64,000 nt of DNA from Verrucomicrobiota bacterium (GTDB lineage: Bacteria > Verrucomicrobiota > Verrucomicrobiia > Verrucomicrobiales > DEV007). The DNA is taken from assembly GCA_018970725.1 (NCBI GenBank), contig JAGWVU010000013.1, forward strand, positions 1-64,000, in the 5' to 3' direction. The notes under the pieces are model-generated. The model was not told where the DNA came from. It searched no databases and was given only the letters and a program-made list of their open reading frames with translations. Made by a program: the position numbers and the translations under genes. Position 1 is the first letter of the stretch. Each line of letters opens with the position of its first letter. This document shows, one piece after another, positions 30,047 to 39,369 of the stretch.

Positions 30047-31609
30047 GTGCCGCACCTTAGACATCCCGGGCGATTTGGTCGAACCGCCGCCGGCGCGGTG
30101 CTCACGGCGTTGTGTCTGGGCTGGAGCGGGGCGCAGGTTCCGGGGCAGGGACTGTTGGAGACCGGGGCGCAAGAGGCCCATCCCTTCGCCGACTACGACC
30201 GGGCGCTGGCGAAGGCCCAGGTCGGGGACCTCGACGGGGCGATCGCGGACTTCGACCGGTTGATCGTCTTGAAATCATGGGACGGCCTGGCCTACGCCTT
30301 GCGCGGGGCGACCCGGATGCGGCGCGGGGATCTGGCCGGGGCCATGAGCGACTGCGACCGGGCTGTGGAACTGGATCCGGATCTTTCGACGGCGTATCGC
30401 TACCGGGCCGCGGGGTGGTTGGCGCAAGGAGACTATGCCAAGGCGATCCTCGACAGCGGGAAAGCGGTGGACTTGGATCCGAAAGACGCGGTGGCGTATG
30501 CGATCCGGAGCGGAGCCCGGTTGGCGACGGGGGAAAAGGAGGGGGCCTTGGCGGACGGAGAAGCGGCGGTGGCGGCGGCCCCGAAGTTGGCGATCGGGTA
30601 TCATCACCGGGGCAATGCGCAGCAGGCCTCGGGGAATCTGGATGCGGCCCTGTCGGACCTGACGCGGGCGATGGAGCTGGACCGGACCGATGCGGTGGCT
30701 TGCGCCAACCGGGGAGCGGTGTGGTTGGCGAAAGGGGATTGGCAAGCGGCGGTGCGGGACTCCAGCCGTGCCTTGGAATTGAATCCGGGGATCGCGTCCG
30801 CCTACCGGAACCGGGCGGAAGCGCGGGTCAACCTTGGGGATGAGGCGGGCTCGGCGGCGGATGTCGGGCAAGCTTTGGCGCTGGGTTTGCGGGATGACTG
30901 GCTGGTGGGGCGCGGGGTTCAGGGGTTGCTGGAACGGGGCGGATCCAAGTTCATGAACGGAGAAACGGAGGGCGCCTTGGCGGACTTGGGGGAAGCGCTG
31001 CGGCTCGACGAGGGGAATCTTTCCGCGTTGACCTTGCGCGGGTTCGTGCGCTTCACGGCGGGGGATCTGGACGGGGCGTTCGCGGACAGCGACCGCGCCG
31101 CCGCGCTGAACGCGGAAGCGGCGGACGCGCTCCAGGTGCGGGGGAGCGTCCACCATGCGCGCCGGAAGTGGGCGGAGGCGGCGGCGGATTTCCGCAAGGC
31201 GGGCGCTTTGTCCGGGGCGGTGCGGGACTCCGCGCGATTTTTCCTGTGGTCGAGCGTGGCGCGGGGAGGGGACCGCGCGGGGGCGGACCAGGAATTGACC
31301 GCCTCGCTGGAAGGACGCGCGGAGTCGGATTGGACGCTCACTCTGGCCCATTTTCTTTTGGGGCGGCAGACCGAGCCGGAGTTGTTGGAAGCGGCGCGGA
31401 GGTTGAAACCGGGCGAGGATCCCGAAGAAGGACGGGCCCGGCAATGTCAGGCCCGCTACTACGCCGGGGTGGTCCGGTTGTTGGCCGGGGACCGGGCGGG
31501 AGCGCGGGAGTCGTTCGGGGCGTGCGAGGCCACGGGCTTGACCTTGGCCACGGAATATCAGTTCGCGAAGGCGGAACTGGCCGGAGCGGGAATCGATCCG
31601 AAAAATTGA
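30047..31609 (+). CDS. Exported tetratricopeptide-repeat protein
   Basis: About 520 residues with at least ten TPR units. Repeats such as GDLDGAIADFDRLIVL, GDLAGAMSDCDRAVELDPDLSTAYRYRA, GDYAKAILDSGKAVDLDPKDAVAY and GNLDAALSDLTRAMELD recur about every 34 residues. A signal peptide (TAAGAVLTALCLGWSGAQ) precedes them. The start is placed at GTG 30047, with an AG-rich stretch (GGGAAGAAAAG) just upstream; an in-frame TTG at 30002 would lengthen it. TPR solenoids bind other proteins, so a periplasmic scaffold role is likely. Partners are unknown. The next gene starts 44 bp downstream. Confidence 0.88.
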   Translation: MPHLRHPGRFGRTAAGAVLTALCLGWSGAQVPGQGLLETGAQEAHPFADYDRALAKAQVGDLDGAIADFDRLIVLKSWDGLAYALRGATRMRRGDLAGAMSDCDRAVELDPDLSTAYRYRAAGWLAQGDYAKAILDSGKAVDLDPKDAVAYAIRSGARLATGEKEGALADGEAAVAAAPKLAIGYHHRGNAQQASGNLDAALSDLTRAMELDRTDAVACANRGAVWLAKGDWQAAVRDSSRALELNPGIASAYRNRAEARVNLGDEAGSAADVGQALALGLRDDWLVGRGVQGLLERGGSKFMNGETEGALADLGEALRLDEGNLSALTLRGFVRFTAGDLDGAFADSDRAAALNAEAADALQVRGSVHHARRKWAEAAADFRKAGALSGAVRDSARFFLWSSVARGGDRAGADQELTASLEGRAESDWTLTLAHFLLGRQTEPELLEAARRLKPGEDPEEGRARQCQARYYAGVVRLLAGDRAGARESFGACEATGLTLATEYQFAKAELAGAGIDPKN

Positions 31610-31653
31610 ATTCTTTTTGGTGCGATGTGTGGATTTTGTGCGTCTTGCTCTGG

Positions 31654-32175
31654 ATGCAATTTGTGACCTCCTCCATCGTTCGTTTCCTGCGTCTCCAGAT
31701 CACCGCACCGGGCCGTTCCCGGTCCTTGTGGCTGGGCGCGGGGTTGTCCCTGGCCCTGGCCTGCGCCTCCTGCCAACAGATGTCCCCGAACGTCTACGAG
31801 AGCCGGGACGCGGGAGTGCCCATGCAAACCTTTGCCGGGGTGGTGCAATCCGCGCGACCGGTGACGGTGCAGAATGAGGGGAATCTGGGAACGATTCTCG
31901 GGGCTGCGGCCGGTGGTGTCAGCGGAGCGCAGATCGGGGGTGGCACCGGCACCCACATCATCGGCGGGGTGGCCGGCGCAGCGATCGGGGCCATGGCCGG
32001 CCGGGGGCTTGAGAAGGGAATCAGCAAGAAGAGCGGGATGGAATACGTTGTCCGGACGGAAGACGGGCAACTGCATACGATCGTCCAAGGGCCGGAACTT
32101 CCGCTGGTGGCGGGGCAGAAGGTCTTTGTCCAGCTTTGGGGCAGCGGCCGTTCACGGGTCATCCCGGCCCAGTGA
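31654..32175 (+). CDS. Glycine-zipper (SlyB-like) outer-membrane lipoprotein
   Basis: A 173-residue protein. The N-terminal hydrophobic leader ends LACASCQQM, with a cysteine suited to lipidation. The central GTILGAAAGGVSGAQIGGG and GGVAGAAIGAMAGRGLE form the double glycine zipper typical of SlyB/PcpY-type outer-membrane lipoproteins. The C-terminal 60 residues (MEYVVRTEDGQLHTIVQG, AGQKVFVQLWGSGRSRVI) match the family's small beta domain. Such proteins contribute to envelope integrity. Start ATG 31654 is best; an in-frame GTG lies at 31624. Confidence 0.88.
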   Translation: MQFVTSSIVRFLRLQITAPGRSRSLWLGAGLSLALACASCQQMSPNVYESRDAGVPMQTFAGVVQSARPVTVQNEGNLGTILGAAAGGVSGAQIGGGTGTHIIGGVAGAAIGAMAGRGLEKGISKKSGMEYVVRTEDGQLHTIVQGPELPLVAGQKVFVQLWGSGRSRVIPAQ

Positions 32176-32243
32176 AGGCCCTGTCGGAACCCCGGCCTGG
32201 CCGGATTTCCCCGCGACCCTGAAACGGTCGATCGGGGAGCCGG

Positions 32244-33731
32244 TCAGAGGCCCTCCAGGTCGAGGGCGTTGACGGCCTCGCGGATCGCTGCGGGCGCGGC
32301 GTCGGTTTCGTTCAGCTTGATGCCGGTGGAGGTGATGAAATCGCTGATGGCCTTGTAATACTGGTTGAGGCTTTCGATCTCGTCGACCCGGGCTTGGAAG
32401 GCGGCTTGTTCGCGGATCATGAGGCCGAGGAGATCGGTGGCGCCGAGTTCAAAGCGATCCTGCTCCACTTTTTGGAGTTGCAGGGCGAGATCCGTGTTTT
32501 GCCGGGCGCGCTGGAATTGGTCGAGCGCGAGGGTGACCGCGGAGAAGGCATTGTGCAGTTCGGCGGAGATGCGGTCCATGGCGAACCGGTATTCGTTCTG
32601 GGTCTGCTCAGTTTTGGCCGCGTTTTCCTCTTGCTTGCCCTTGGCCTCGTTTCGTTGGAGGGGGACCCGGAACTGGAGCCCGGTCTTCAGTTCGAAGTCG
32701 CCCGTGTCCTTGTAACGGAAGGCCCCGGTTCCCTGGTTGGCACCGACAAAGGTATCGAGTTTGGGGAGGGCTTTGTTCCGGAAGAGACGGGCATCGACCC
32801 CGAGTTTCTGGAGTTCGATTTCGAGGTAAGCGAGTTCGGGGCGATGTTCGAGGGCGAAAGCGATGGCCCCGGTGGTGACGTCGTCCGGGAGGGGGAAAGG
32901 TTCGGGGAGCCGGTCCGGAGCAAGGGCGCGTCCGGCGATGATGGGTTCGCCGAGATCGTTGCGGTGGAAGAGGGAGAGAGCGATGGAGGCGGCTTCGAAG
33001 GCGCGTTGGGCCTTGAGGAGGGCGAGTTCCCGGCTGATCACCATCTGGTTGTTTTCGACCTCGATGACCGGGGCGACCAATCCCCTTTCGATCTGGGTCT
33101 TGACGGCTTTGGCCCTGTCTTGCGCGATGCGGAGGATTTCCTCTGCCGCAGCGAGTTTGCGAACTTCGGCATGCCAATTGTAATAGGCGAACATGGCCGC
33201 CTTGGTGAAGTCGAGTTGCTGTTTGCGGATTTTGGGGTCCGCCTGTTCCTTTTCGAGCTTGGCCTTGAGGAGGGTGGCGCGGCGTTCGTCGATGGCGCGG
33301 TTTTGGAGGAGGGGCAGTTTGATCCCGACCTCGGGTTGGCCGCCGGCATTGGTGCGGCGTTCATAATAGTAATCGGGCAGGAATCCCTCGGTGTAACGGT
33401 AGCCGCCGTAAATGGTGGAACCCCAGAGGCCGGTGAACTGTTCGAACCCGGCTTCGACAGTCGTGGCCTCGTAGAAACCCTGGGTGTTGTCGAAGATATC
33501 GACGAAAGTTTGGAAGTCGAAGATGCCGCGGGCGCTCCGGAGCTTGCCTTGGGCGACATCGCGTTCGATGAGGGCGGCGAGGTAGGGTGGATACTGTGAG
33601 TAAACGCCGTCGACGAGCTGGGTCAGGGTGAGTTTGGCCGGCGGGTCGGGAGGCTGCCGGGCGATGAGGAACATCGGGCACATCACGGCCGGGAGGACGG
33701 TCAGGATGAGGCGCAGGTCCCGGGATTGCAT
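32244..33731 (-). CDS. TolC-family outer membrane efflux protein
   Basis: A 495-residue protein with a signal peptide (LRLILTVLPAVMCPMFLIA), then a repeated helix-strand pattern: KLTLTQLVDGVYSQYPPYLAALIERDVAQGKL at the front and a second half-repeat from about residue 300 (ELAYLEIELQKLGVDARLFRNKALPKLDTFVGANQG). Long helices such as AMDRISAELHNAFSAVTLALDQFQRARQNTDLALQ are as in TolC. It would trimerise into the outer-membrane duct. It is the third gene of the minus-strand operon after the ABC and HlyD-type genes. The in-frame extension upstream of ATG 33731 lacks a signal. Confidence 0.92.
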   Translation of the reverse strand: MQSRDLRLILTVLPAVMCPMFLIARQPPDPPAKLTLTQLVDGVYSQYPPYLAALIERDVAQGKLRSARGIFDFQTFVDIFDNTQGFYEATTVEAGFEQFTGLWGSTIYGGYRYTEGFLPDYYYERRTNAGGQPEVGIKLPLLQNRAIDERRATLLKAKLEKEQADPKIRKQQLDFTKAAMFAYYNWHAEVRKLAAAEEILRIAQDRAKAVKTQIERGLVAPVIEVENNQMVISRELALLKAQRAFEAASIALSLFHRNDLGEPIIAGRALAPDRLPEPFPLPDDVTTGAIAFALEHRPELAYLEIELQKLGVDARLFRNKALPKLDTFVGANQGTGAFRYKDTGDFELKTGLQFRVPLQRNEAKGKQEENAAKTEQTQNEYRFAMDRISAELHNAFSAVTLALDQFQRARQNTDLALQLQKVEQDRFELGATDLLGLMIREQAAFQARVDEIESLNQYYKAISDFITSTGIKLNETDAAPAAIREAVNALDLEGL

Positions 33732-33813
33732 GGGTTTCGTGGTCGTGTGAGCCCACCCTGTTCCGCTAAACCCTGACAAGGTGAAAATCAAGAATTACGA
33801 AAGGATTCCGGGG

Positions 33814-35139
33814 TTATTTGCTCTTCACCTGTTTGGCGATCGGGTTGTCCTCCGTGATGACGGGAGGGAATCCGTTGATCTGCCGCCACATTTCGAACCA
33901 GAGCGGGACGCGTTCAAGGAGGATCCAGCCCTGGGTGAGCACTCCCTGACGCATCACCGGGGCTTCGGGCCAGGTGACGATCTTCTTTTTCCCGTCGAAC
34001 CCGGTGATCTCATCCGGGACCGGTTCCACGAGGACGCGGAACATGCCTTTCCCGTTGTCCGCCTTGTCCACGAAGATGACCTCTCCGCCGAAGGTGCCGA
34101 TGGCGACGCTGGGCCAACCGGCGAACTGGATGGCGGGCCACCCCTCGAACTGGAGACGGGCGATGCTGCCCTTGCGGGTGATCCGGCCGTCGGGACCGAC
34201 GAGGCGTTCCCGGACGAGCGGCATGTCGTTGCCATCGATCCACATTTCCACCACGAGATTTTTCGTGTCCGGGACGATGGTGCAGAGAGGGGAACCGGAC
34301 TTGAGGAAGGTTCCCTCGTTGACTTGCATCCTGACCACGACTCCATCCCGCGGGGCTTCGACCACAAGCCGCCCGATCTGGTTGACCTTGCTGCGGAGTT
34401 CGTTGGCTTCCTTATCGACTTTCTTGAGGTCGCTCCGCGCGGATTCCATGGAAGCGTTGAGGCTTTCGAGGGCCGCGTTGTTGTCGAGTTCGGTCTTGAT
34501 GAGGGACGCCTCGGCCTTGAGAACTTCGGCGGTTTCCTTGTCCCGGTTCATCGTGGCCACCTCGAAATCCCGTTGGGAGGCGAGGCCCCGGGAGTCCTCG
34601 AAAAGCGACTTGACCCGGTCATATTGCAATTCGGCGGCCTTCTGGGTGAACTGGGCGGCGTCGAGCTGTTTCTGCGCCATCGCGATGGCCTGGGGCATGG
34701 CCTTCTCGACCTGCGCGACCTGCCCTTTGATGCGTTCAAGACGGGCGGCGGCGGCGGCGCGTTGTTCCTCCAGATCCGACAATTGGCGGTTCAGGTTGGT
34801 CAACAATTCGGGGTCGTTGTCCGCCAGCCGGCAGAGCAGTTGCCCCTGCTTCACCGCCTGTCCTTCGGAGACGTGGACCTCAAGGACGCGACCGTCGAGC
34901 GGCGCCTCCACGATCACGGAGCGTTCCAACGGGTTGAAGGCGATGACCTTGCCGGAAGCGGAAACGAACTGCTGCCACGGAAGGACGGCCAGGCCGACGA
35001 GGACCAGACAAAAGGCCATCACCAGCAAGCGGTGGACCCAGCGCAGCCCCGCCGGGAGGAGGGTCCGTTCTTTGCAGGAAAGCCCGGCGAGATGATCCAG
35101 CATCGGCATTGCCGGGTCGGATTCGGAAGCTTGTGCCAT
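33814..35139 (-). CDS. HlyD-family periplasmic adaptor protein
   Basis: A 441-residue inner-membrane-anchored adaptor. The single transmembrane segment (LVMAFCLVLVGLAVLPW, about residues 38-56) is followed by a biotinyl-lipoyl half motif (VIVEAPLDGRVLEVHVSEGQAVKQGQLL, about 75-105), an alpha-helical hairpin (about 110-260) and the second lipoyl half (LVVEAPRDGVVVRMQVNEGTFLKSG). It would bridge the ABC protein and the TolC-like duct. It starts 43 bp after the ABC gene and ends 82 bp before the TolC-like gene, in the same operon. Membrane-fusion proteins of type I secretion and multidrug efflux share this fold, so the cargo is not determined. Confidence 0.93.
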   Translation of the reverse strand: MAQASESDPAMPMLDHLAGLSCKERTLLPAGLRWVHRLLVMAFCLVLVGLAVLPWQQFVSASGKVIAFNPLERSVIVEAPLDGRVLEVHVSEGQAVKQGQLLCRLADNDPELLTNLNRQLSDLEEQRAAAAARLERIKGQVAQVEKAMPQAIAMAQKQLDAAQFTQKAAELQYDRVKSLFEDSRGLASQRDFEVATMNRDKETAEVLKAEASLIKTELDNNAALESLNASMESARSDLKKVDKEANELRSKVNQIGRLVVEAPRDGVVVRMQVNEGTFLKSGSPLCTIVPDTKNLVVEMWIDGNDMPLVRERLVGPDGRITRKGSIARLQFEGWPAIQFAGWPSVAIGTFGGEVIFVDKADNGKGMFRVLVEPVPDEITGFDGKKKIVTWPEAPVMRQGVLTQGWILLERVPLWFEMWRQINGFPPVITEDNPIAKQVKSK

Positions 35140-35182
35140 GAGGAGGATGGGGGAATGGGGTGGAAACTGGGGAAGGAATGGG

Positions 35183-36910
35183 TCAGCCCTTGGCGCCCTC
35201 CGCGTCCGGGGGGACTCCGGGAGGTTCGGGAAGGCGGTAAACGCGGTCGCAACGCTCGAGCAGGTTGCGGTCGCGGGTCGCCAACAACAGGGTCCAGTCC
35301 CGCTCCGGACCGAACAGGGTTTGGTAGACCCGGCTCGATCTCTCCGGATCGAGGCCGTCGAGTACCTTGTCGATCATGAGCAATTTCGGCTTGCCCACGA
35401 TGGCCCGGGCGAGGCACACCTTGACCTTCTGGGAATCCGAGAGGGGGCGTCCGCCGGCCAGCAACTGGGTATGCAAGCCGTCCGGCAGTTCAAGAAACCG
35501 GGCGAGAAGACCGACTCGGTCGAGAGCGGAGCAGACCTCATCGAGGGTGATTTCCTGGCGGTGGAGGCGCACGTTCTCGAGGATGCTGCCGGAGAAAATC
35601 GCGACTTCATTCATCAGCACGGCGCGGGAGCGGAACTCGACGAGCTGCCAGTGCCGGATGTCCATCGCATCCACGATGATGACGCCGTCGTTCGCGTCCC
35701 GCAGGCCGTAAGCCATCTCCAGCAGGGTTCCCGCGCCGGCTCCGATCGGTCCGGTGACCGCGACGCGTTCCCCGGGGGAAGCGCCGAAATCGATGTCTTG
35801 GAAAAGCGGGCGCGGAGCGTTCTCGTAGCGGAAGGTGACGCTGCGGAATTCGACGTCGAACGGTTTGCCCGAAGATTTGACCGGCTCGCCATCGGCGCGT
35901 TCCACGGGGAGTTCGACGAGTTTGCCGAGTTTGTCGACGGCGGCCATGGCGTCATACCAGATCTCGAGATGCTTGCCGAGGCTGACCATGGAATAGACCA
36001 CCGTGCCGACGATGAGTTCGCTGGCCACGAGCTGGCCGAGGGTGAGTTGGCCGCTGAGGACGAGGATGCCCCCGACGGCGAGCAAGGCGGCGGCGGCGAA
36101 GGCTTCGAGCAGGAGGAGCGCGATGATCTGGCGGATGAGGACGGAATAATGCGCCTTCCGGGAGGTGAGATAATGGTTCACCAGGGAATCGGCGCGGTGT
36201 AGCGAGTAGGCCGGGCCGCCCGGTCCCTTGAACATGGTGGGGAACATGACAATCTGCTCGAACCATCCGGCCAGCGCGTGCTTGGCGTAGGATTCCTCGA
36301 TGCTGGAATCGACCCCGCGGCGGCCGAGGAGAAAGACGATCATCGCGAGGAACGACACGAGGACGAAGTTGAAGGCGAGGAGGAAGGGGTGATAGAAGGC
36401 GAGCACGAGGAGGCCGATGCCGGCGCTGAGGACCACGTTCACGGCGTCGAGCAGGATGGTGGCGCAACTTTTCTGGACGGTGGTGACATCGAGAAACCGG
36501 TTCACCAGTTCAGGCGTGTTGGCGGTTTCAAGGGCCTCGCGGCGGATCCGCGGGAGGCGGTAAGCCATGTCGGCCGCGAGCCGGACGAAGATGCGCTGCT
36601 GGATCAGTTCGGCGACGAAATGTTGCGCGGCGCTAATCAACGAGGAGAGCGCGAGGAAGATGAGGAGGGCGAAACTGAAGATCAGAAGCGTCTGGACGTA
36701 GACTTTCTGCTGGCCGCCGAACGCGATGTTCTGCACCACGGAATCGACCGCCAGAGGGGTGGCGAGGTAGAGGAGGCCGGTCAGGACCGAGAAAAAGACG
36801 ATGAGGAGGACATCGGGTTTTTCGGCTTGAAGCAGCGCGAAGAGGCGTTGACGGGGCGCGGGCCCGGTGTGTGGGTGACCGTGGTGGGCGGACGAAGTTG
36901 ATTCAGCCAT
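35183..36910 (-). CDS. ABC exporter with degenerate (pseudo-)ATPase domain
   Basis: A 575-residue protein built as a type I exporter half-transporter. Six predicted membrane segments (about 30-300) precede a nucleotide-binding domain (about 350-570). Every catalytic motif is altered. Walker A is GPIGAGAGT near 390, with Ala for the lysine and Gly for the Ser/Thr. The Q-loop glutamine is Asn (LMNEV near 434), the signature is LSDSQ instead of LSGGQ near 492, the Walker B glutamate is Lys (LLMIDK near 512), and the H-loop has Arg/Asp (ATRDR near 542). The overall NBD fold is kept, so the gene is under selection as protein. There is no peptidase domain. It heads the operon with HlyD and TolC genes. 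It may need an active ABC partner encoded elsewhere or work without ATP hydrolysis. Confidence 0.92.
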   Translation of the reverse strand: MAESTSSAHHGHPHTGPAPRQRLFALLQAEKPDVLLIVFFSVLTGLLYLATPLAVDSVVQNIAFGGQQKVYVQTLLIFSFALLIFLALSSLISAAQHFVAELIQQRIFVRLAADMAYRLPRIRREALETANTPELVNRFLDVTTVQKSCATILLDAVNVVLSAGIGLLVLAFYHPFLLAFNFVLVSFLAMIVFLLGRRGVDSSIEESYAKHALAGWFEQIVMFPTMFKGPGGPAYSLHRADSLVNHYLTSRKAHYSVLIRQIIALLLLEAFAAAALLAVGGILVLSGQLTLGQLVASELIVGTVVYSMVSLGKHLEIWYDAMAAVDKLGKLVELPVERADGEPVKSSGKPFDVEFRSVTFRYENAPRPLFQDIDFGASPGERVAVTGPIGAGAGTLLEMAYGLRDANDGVIIVDAMDIRHWQLVEFRSRAVLMNEVAIFSGSILENVRLHRQEITLDEVCSALDRVGLLARFLELPDGLHTQLLAGGRPLSDSQKVKVCLARAIVGKPKLLMIDKVLDGLDPERSSRVYQTLFGPERDWTLLLATRDRNLLERCDRVYRLPEPPGVPPDAEGAKG

Positions 36911-37126
36911 GCGTCAGGGGTGGGCGTGGATTCCGGGGGAGGAGAGGGGAGTCAACGGGGGAGGACTACCTGCCGAGGCTATGGATCGTGGTCTACGCAA
37001 CGGGCATTGCAACCGGAAAATGGGGTGGGAGCGGGGGAGTGGAGCGGGATGTTCACCGGGCGATGAGGAACCTTTGTCCACAGACAGCTTGACCATAACC
37101 CTGATCCGTTCACCTTTTACGGCTGC

Positions 37127-37747
37127 ATGTCAGACACGCCTTTGGCCATCGATTCTCTTCATCTGCGGTTGGCTGCCGCCAACGGACTGATCCGGCGCCG
37201 GCGCAGCATCAAGCCGGAGCAAATGAGCGACGAGGCGGTGGATCCGATGATTCTGGGGAACATCCTCGAGAACGCGAATTGGGCTCCGACCCATGGGATG
37301 ACCCAGCCCTGGCGCTTCAAGATCTACGAAGAGGAGGGGCGTGAGCGTTTGGCCGAAGGACTCCAGCGGATCTACCGGGAGACGACCCCGAAGAGCGGGT
37401 TCAGAGAGGACAAGCACGACGGGATCCGGACGAAGATTTTCGCGTCGCCGGTGGTCATCGTGATCTGCATGGCCCGTCAGGAATCCGGGGTCATCCCCGA
37501 GATCGAAGAGGTCGAGGCCGTGGCCTGCGCGGTGCAAAACATGCATCTAACGGCTTCCGCCGTGGGGATGGCGGCCTATTGGTCCACCCCGGCGTTCGTT
37601 TACACCGAGGAAATGAAGGCGTTCCTGCGTCTCAACCCGGGGGATCGTTGCCTCGGGCTTTTCTATCTGGGATGGCCCAAGGACAGGGAGAACTGGCCGA
37701 CGGGGACCCGTAGCCCGATCCGGGAGCGATTGGAGTGGACCGAATAA
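37127..37747 (+). CDS. Nitroreductase family protein
   Basis: A 206-residue FMN-dependent oxidoreductase. RRRRSIKPEQM near residue 20 and NWAPTHGMTQPWRFKI near 50-65 are the flavin-binding motifs of the nitroreductase fold. VACAVQNMHLTASAVGMAAYWST near 135-157 and CLGLFYLGWPK near 180 complete the dimer and flavin site. Physiological substrates of the family are diverse (quinones, nitroaromatics, enones). It starts a plus-strand run of genes, 216 bp after the divergent ABC gene. The next start codon lies 8 bp beyond its stop. Confidence 0.92.
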   Translation: MSDTPLAIDSLHLRLAAANGLIRRRRSIKPEQMSDEAVDPMILGNILENANWAPTHGMTQPWRFKIYEEEGRERLAEGLQRIYRETTPKSGFREDKHDGIRTKIFASPVVIVICMARQESGVIPEIEEVEAVACAVQNMHLTASAVGMAAYWSTPAFVYTEEMKAFLRLNPGDRCLGLFYLGWPKDRENWPTGTRSPIRERLEWTE

Positions 37748-37755
37748 CGCGAAAC

Positions 37756-38319
37756 ATGCTGCCTGACATTTTCCATGCCATCCAAGAGTTTTTCCGGTCC
37801 ATTTCCTGGTCCGGGATCGGTTCCTGGTCCCTCGACGCGACGGGGCATCTCGTGGCCTGGTTGTTGATCATCACGGGATTCCTCGGGACATTCCTGCCGG
37901 TCCTGCCGGGCCCCGTCCTCATCGTGGCCGGGGCGTTGGTGCACCGGTTGTGGTTGGGCGCGGACCAGAGTGTCGGCTGGGTCACGATCGGAGCGCTGGT
38001 GGTCTTGCTGGCGCTCTCGATCCTCGCGGATTCCGTGGCCAGCGCGATGGGCGCCAAGTGGTTCGGTGCAACCAAGTGGGGGGTGTGGGGAGCCATCGCC
38101 GGGGGACTCTGCGGCCTGTTTTTCGGCATCCCGGGCTTGTTGGTCGGCCCGTTGGTCGGAGCCTTCGCCGGGGAGCTGTTGCTGGCCCGCAAGCAGGTCG
38201 GCGGATCGCTGAAATCGACCTGGGGCACCTTTGTGGGGATTGCGGTGGGGTTGTTGGTGCGCGGAGGGCTCGCGGTGGTCATGATCGTCTGGTTCATCGT
38301 GGATCTGGCGGTGAAGTGA
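37756..38319 (+). CDS. DUF456 family membrane protein
   Basis: A 187-residue membrane protein. The family signature GFLGTFLPVLPGPVLIVAGAL lies near residues 43-63. Glycine-rich hairpins follow (ATKWGVWGAIAGGLCGLFFGIPGLLVGPLVGAFAGELL), then a final transmembrane helix (GLAVVMIVWFIVDLA). About four membrane segments are seen. The function is unknown. It starts at ATG 37756; a GTG at 37735 would overlap the nitroreductase gene. Fifteen bases separate it from the next gene, so it is probably co-transcribed. Confidence 0.9.
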   Translation: MLPDIFHAIQEFFRSISWSGIGSWSLDATGHLVAWLLIITGFLGTFLPVLPGPVLIVAGALVHRLWLGADQSVGWVTIGALVVLLALSILADSVASAMGAKWFGATKWGVWGAIAGGLCGLFFGIPGLLVGPLVGAFAGELLLARKQVGGSLKSTWGTFVGIAVGLLVRGGLAVVMIVWFIVDLAVK

Positions 38320-38334
38320 GGAAGAGGGGGCGCG

Positions 38335-39369
38335 GTGGAGAAGGTATCGATCCAGGAACTGAAGCAACGGGCGCAGGCACAGCCGCAGCCCTTCGAGATC
38401 CACGCCCAGTTGGAGTCCCTGGCCACGCGGGTCTCCAAGAGCAACAAACCGTTCTTTGAGGCGCGCCTGGCGGATGCGGCGGACCATCTGGTGGTGCGGG
38501 CGTGGGAAGACACGGCCTTGTATCCGGCGTTCGGCCGTCTCAACGGCGGGGATTTCGTGGCCCTGCGGGCCAGTTGGACGCGGGGGGAGTATGGGGTGGA
38601 GCCCCGGGACGCCAGCGCACAGGCCCTGACGGCCGAGGAAGTCGAGGCGGTGCTCCGGGGGCCGGAGGCGTTGCGGCGGCGTCAGGCGGAGGATTACGCG
38701 ACGATCGAGGCCTTGGTGCGTGGCATGACTGACCCGCGGCTGCGGGGGATCAGCGAGCTGTTTCTGGAGCGGTTCGGGGAACGCTTCCGGCGGACGGCGG
38801 CGGCGCGGAACTATCATCACGCCCGGCGGGGCGGCTTGGTGGAACACGTGGCGCAAATGATGCGGTCGGCGGACGCCATCTGCGGGGTTTACCCGGCCCT
38901 CAACCGGGATCTCCTCCTGACCGGGGTGCTGTTCCATGATTGCGGCAAACTCTGGGAGAATGTCTACTTGGAACGGGGCTTCGAAATGCCCTACACCGAG
39001 GTGGGGGAACTGCTGGGCCATATTCCGGCGGGGATGGAGCTGGCCAACCGGCTGTGGCGGGATCTGATGGAGTCCCCGGAGGCGGCGGCCTGGCAATCGC
39101 TGCGTCCCGAGAATGATCTGGTGCGCTTGCATCTGCTGCACCTGATCGGCTCGCACCACGGGGAATACGAGTTCGGTTCACCGGTGCTTCCCCGGACACC
39201 GGAAGCGGCGGCGCTGCATTACGTGGACAACCTGGACGCGAAGATGGAAATGTTCGCCCATGGCTACGAGGTGGCCGCCCCGTTGGGCAGGAATGTCTTC
39301 GAGCGGGTTCGTCCGCTGGCCGCGAACCTGGTGCGCCCGTTGCCGAAATGCGGCGATTCCTCAGAGTGA
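38335..39369 (+). CDS. HD-domain 3'-5' exoribonuclease, YhaM-like
   Basis: A 344-residue protein. The N-terminal OB-fold region (about 20-90, EARLADAADHLVVRAWEDTALYPAF) comes before an HD domain (about 155-330) with HHARRGGLVEHVAQMM, the HD pair in LFHDCGKLWE near 203, HHGEYEFGS and DNLDAKMEMF. This order matches YhaM/CBF1 of Firmicutes, a metal-dependent 3'-5' exonuclease on RNA or single-stranded DNA. It starts at GTG 38335 with a strong GAAGAGGGGG ribosome-binding site. Confidence 0.9.
   Translation: MEKVSIQELKQRAQAQPQPFEIHAQLESLATRVSKSNKPFFEARLADAADHLVVRAWEDTALYPAFGRLNGGDFVALRASWTRGEYGVEPRDASAQALTAEEVEAVLRGPEALRRRQAEDYATIEALVRGMTDPRLRGISELFLERFGERFRRTAAARNYHHARRGGLVEHVAQMMRSADAICGVYPALNRDLLLTGVLFHDCGKLWENVYLERGFEMPYTEVGELLGHIPAGMELANRLWRDLMESPEAAAWQSLRPENDLVRLHLLHLIGSHHGEYEFGSPVLPRTPEAAALHYVDNLDAKMEMFAHGYEVAAPLGRNVFERVRPLAANLVRPLPKCGDSSE

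Noticed and set aside
32185-32215. GC palindrome between the lipoprotein and TolC-like genes as a terminator
   Set aside because: The palindrome has a one-base loop and no T-tract, so a stable terminator is not supported.
32394-33599. 401-residue plus frame opposite the TolC-like gene
   Set aside because: It is the antisense of conserved TolC repeats and is rich in Glu/Gly/Asp, a typical shadow.
33781-35379. 532-residue plus frame opposite the HlyD-like gene
   Set aside because: The adaptor's lipoyl and membrane motifs are on the minus strand; this frame has none.
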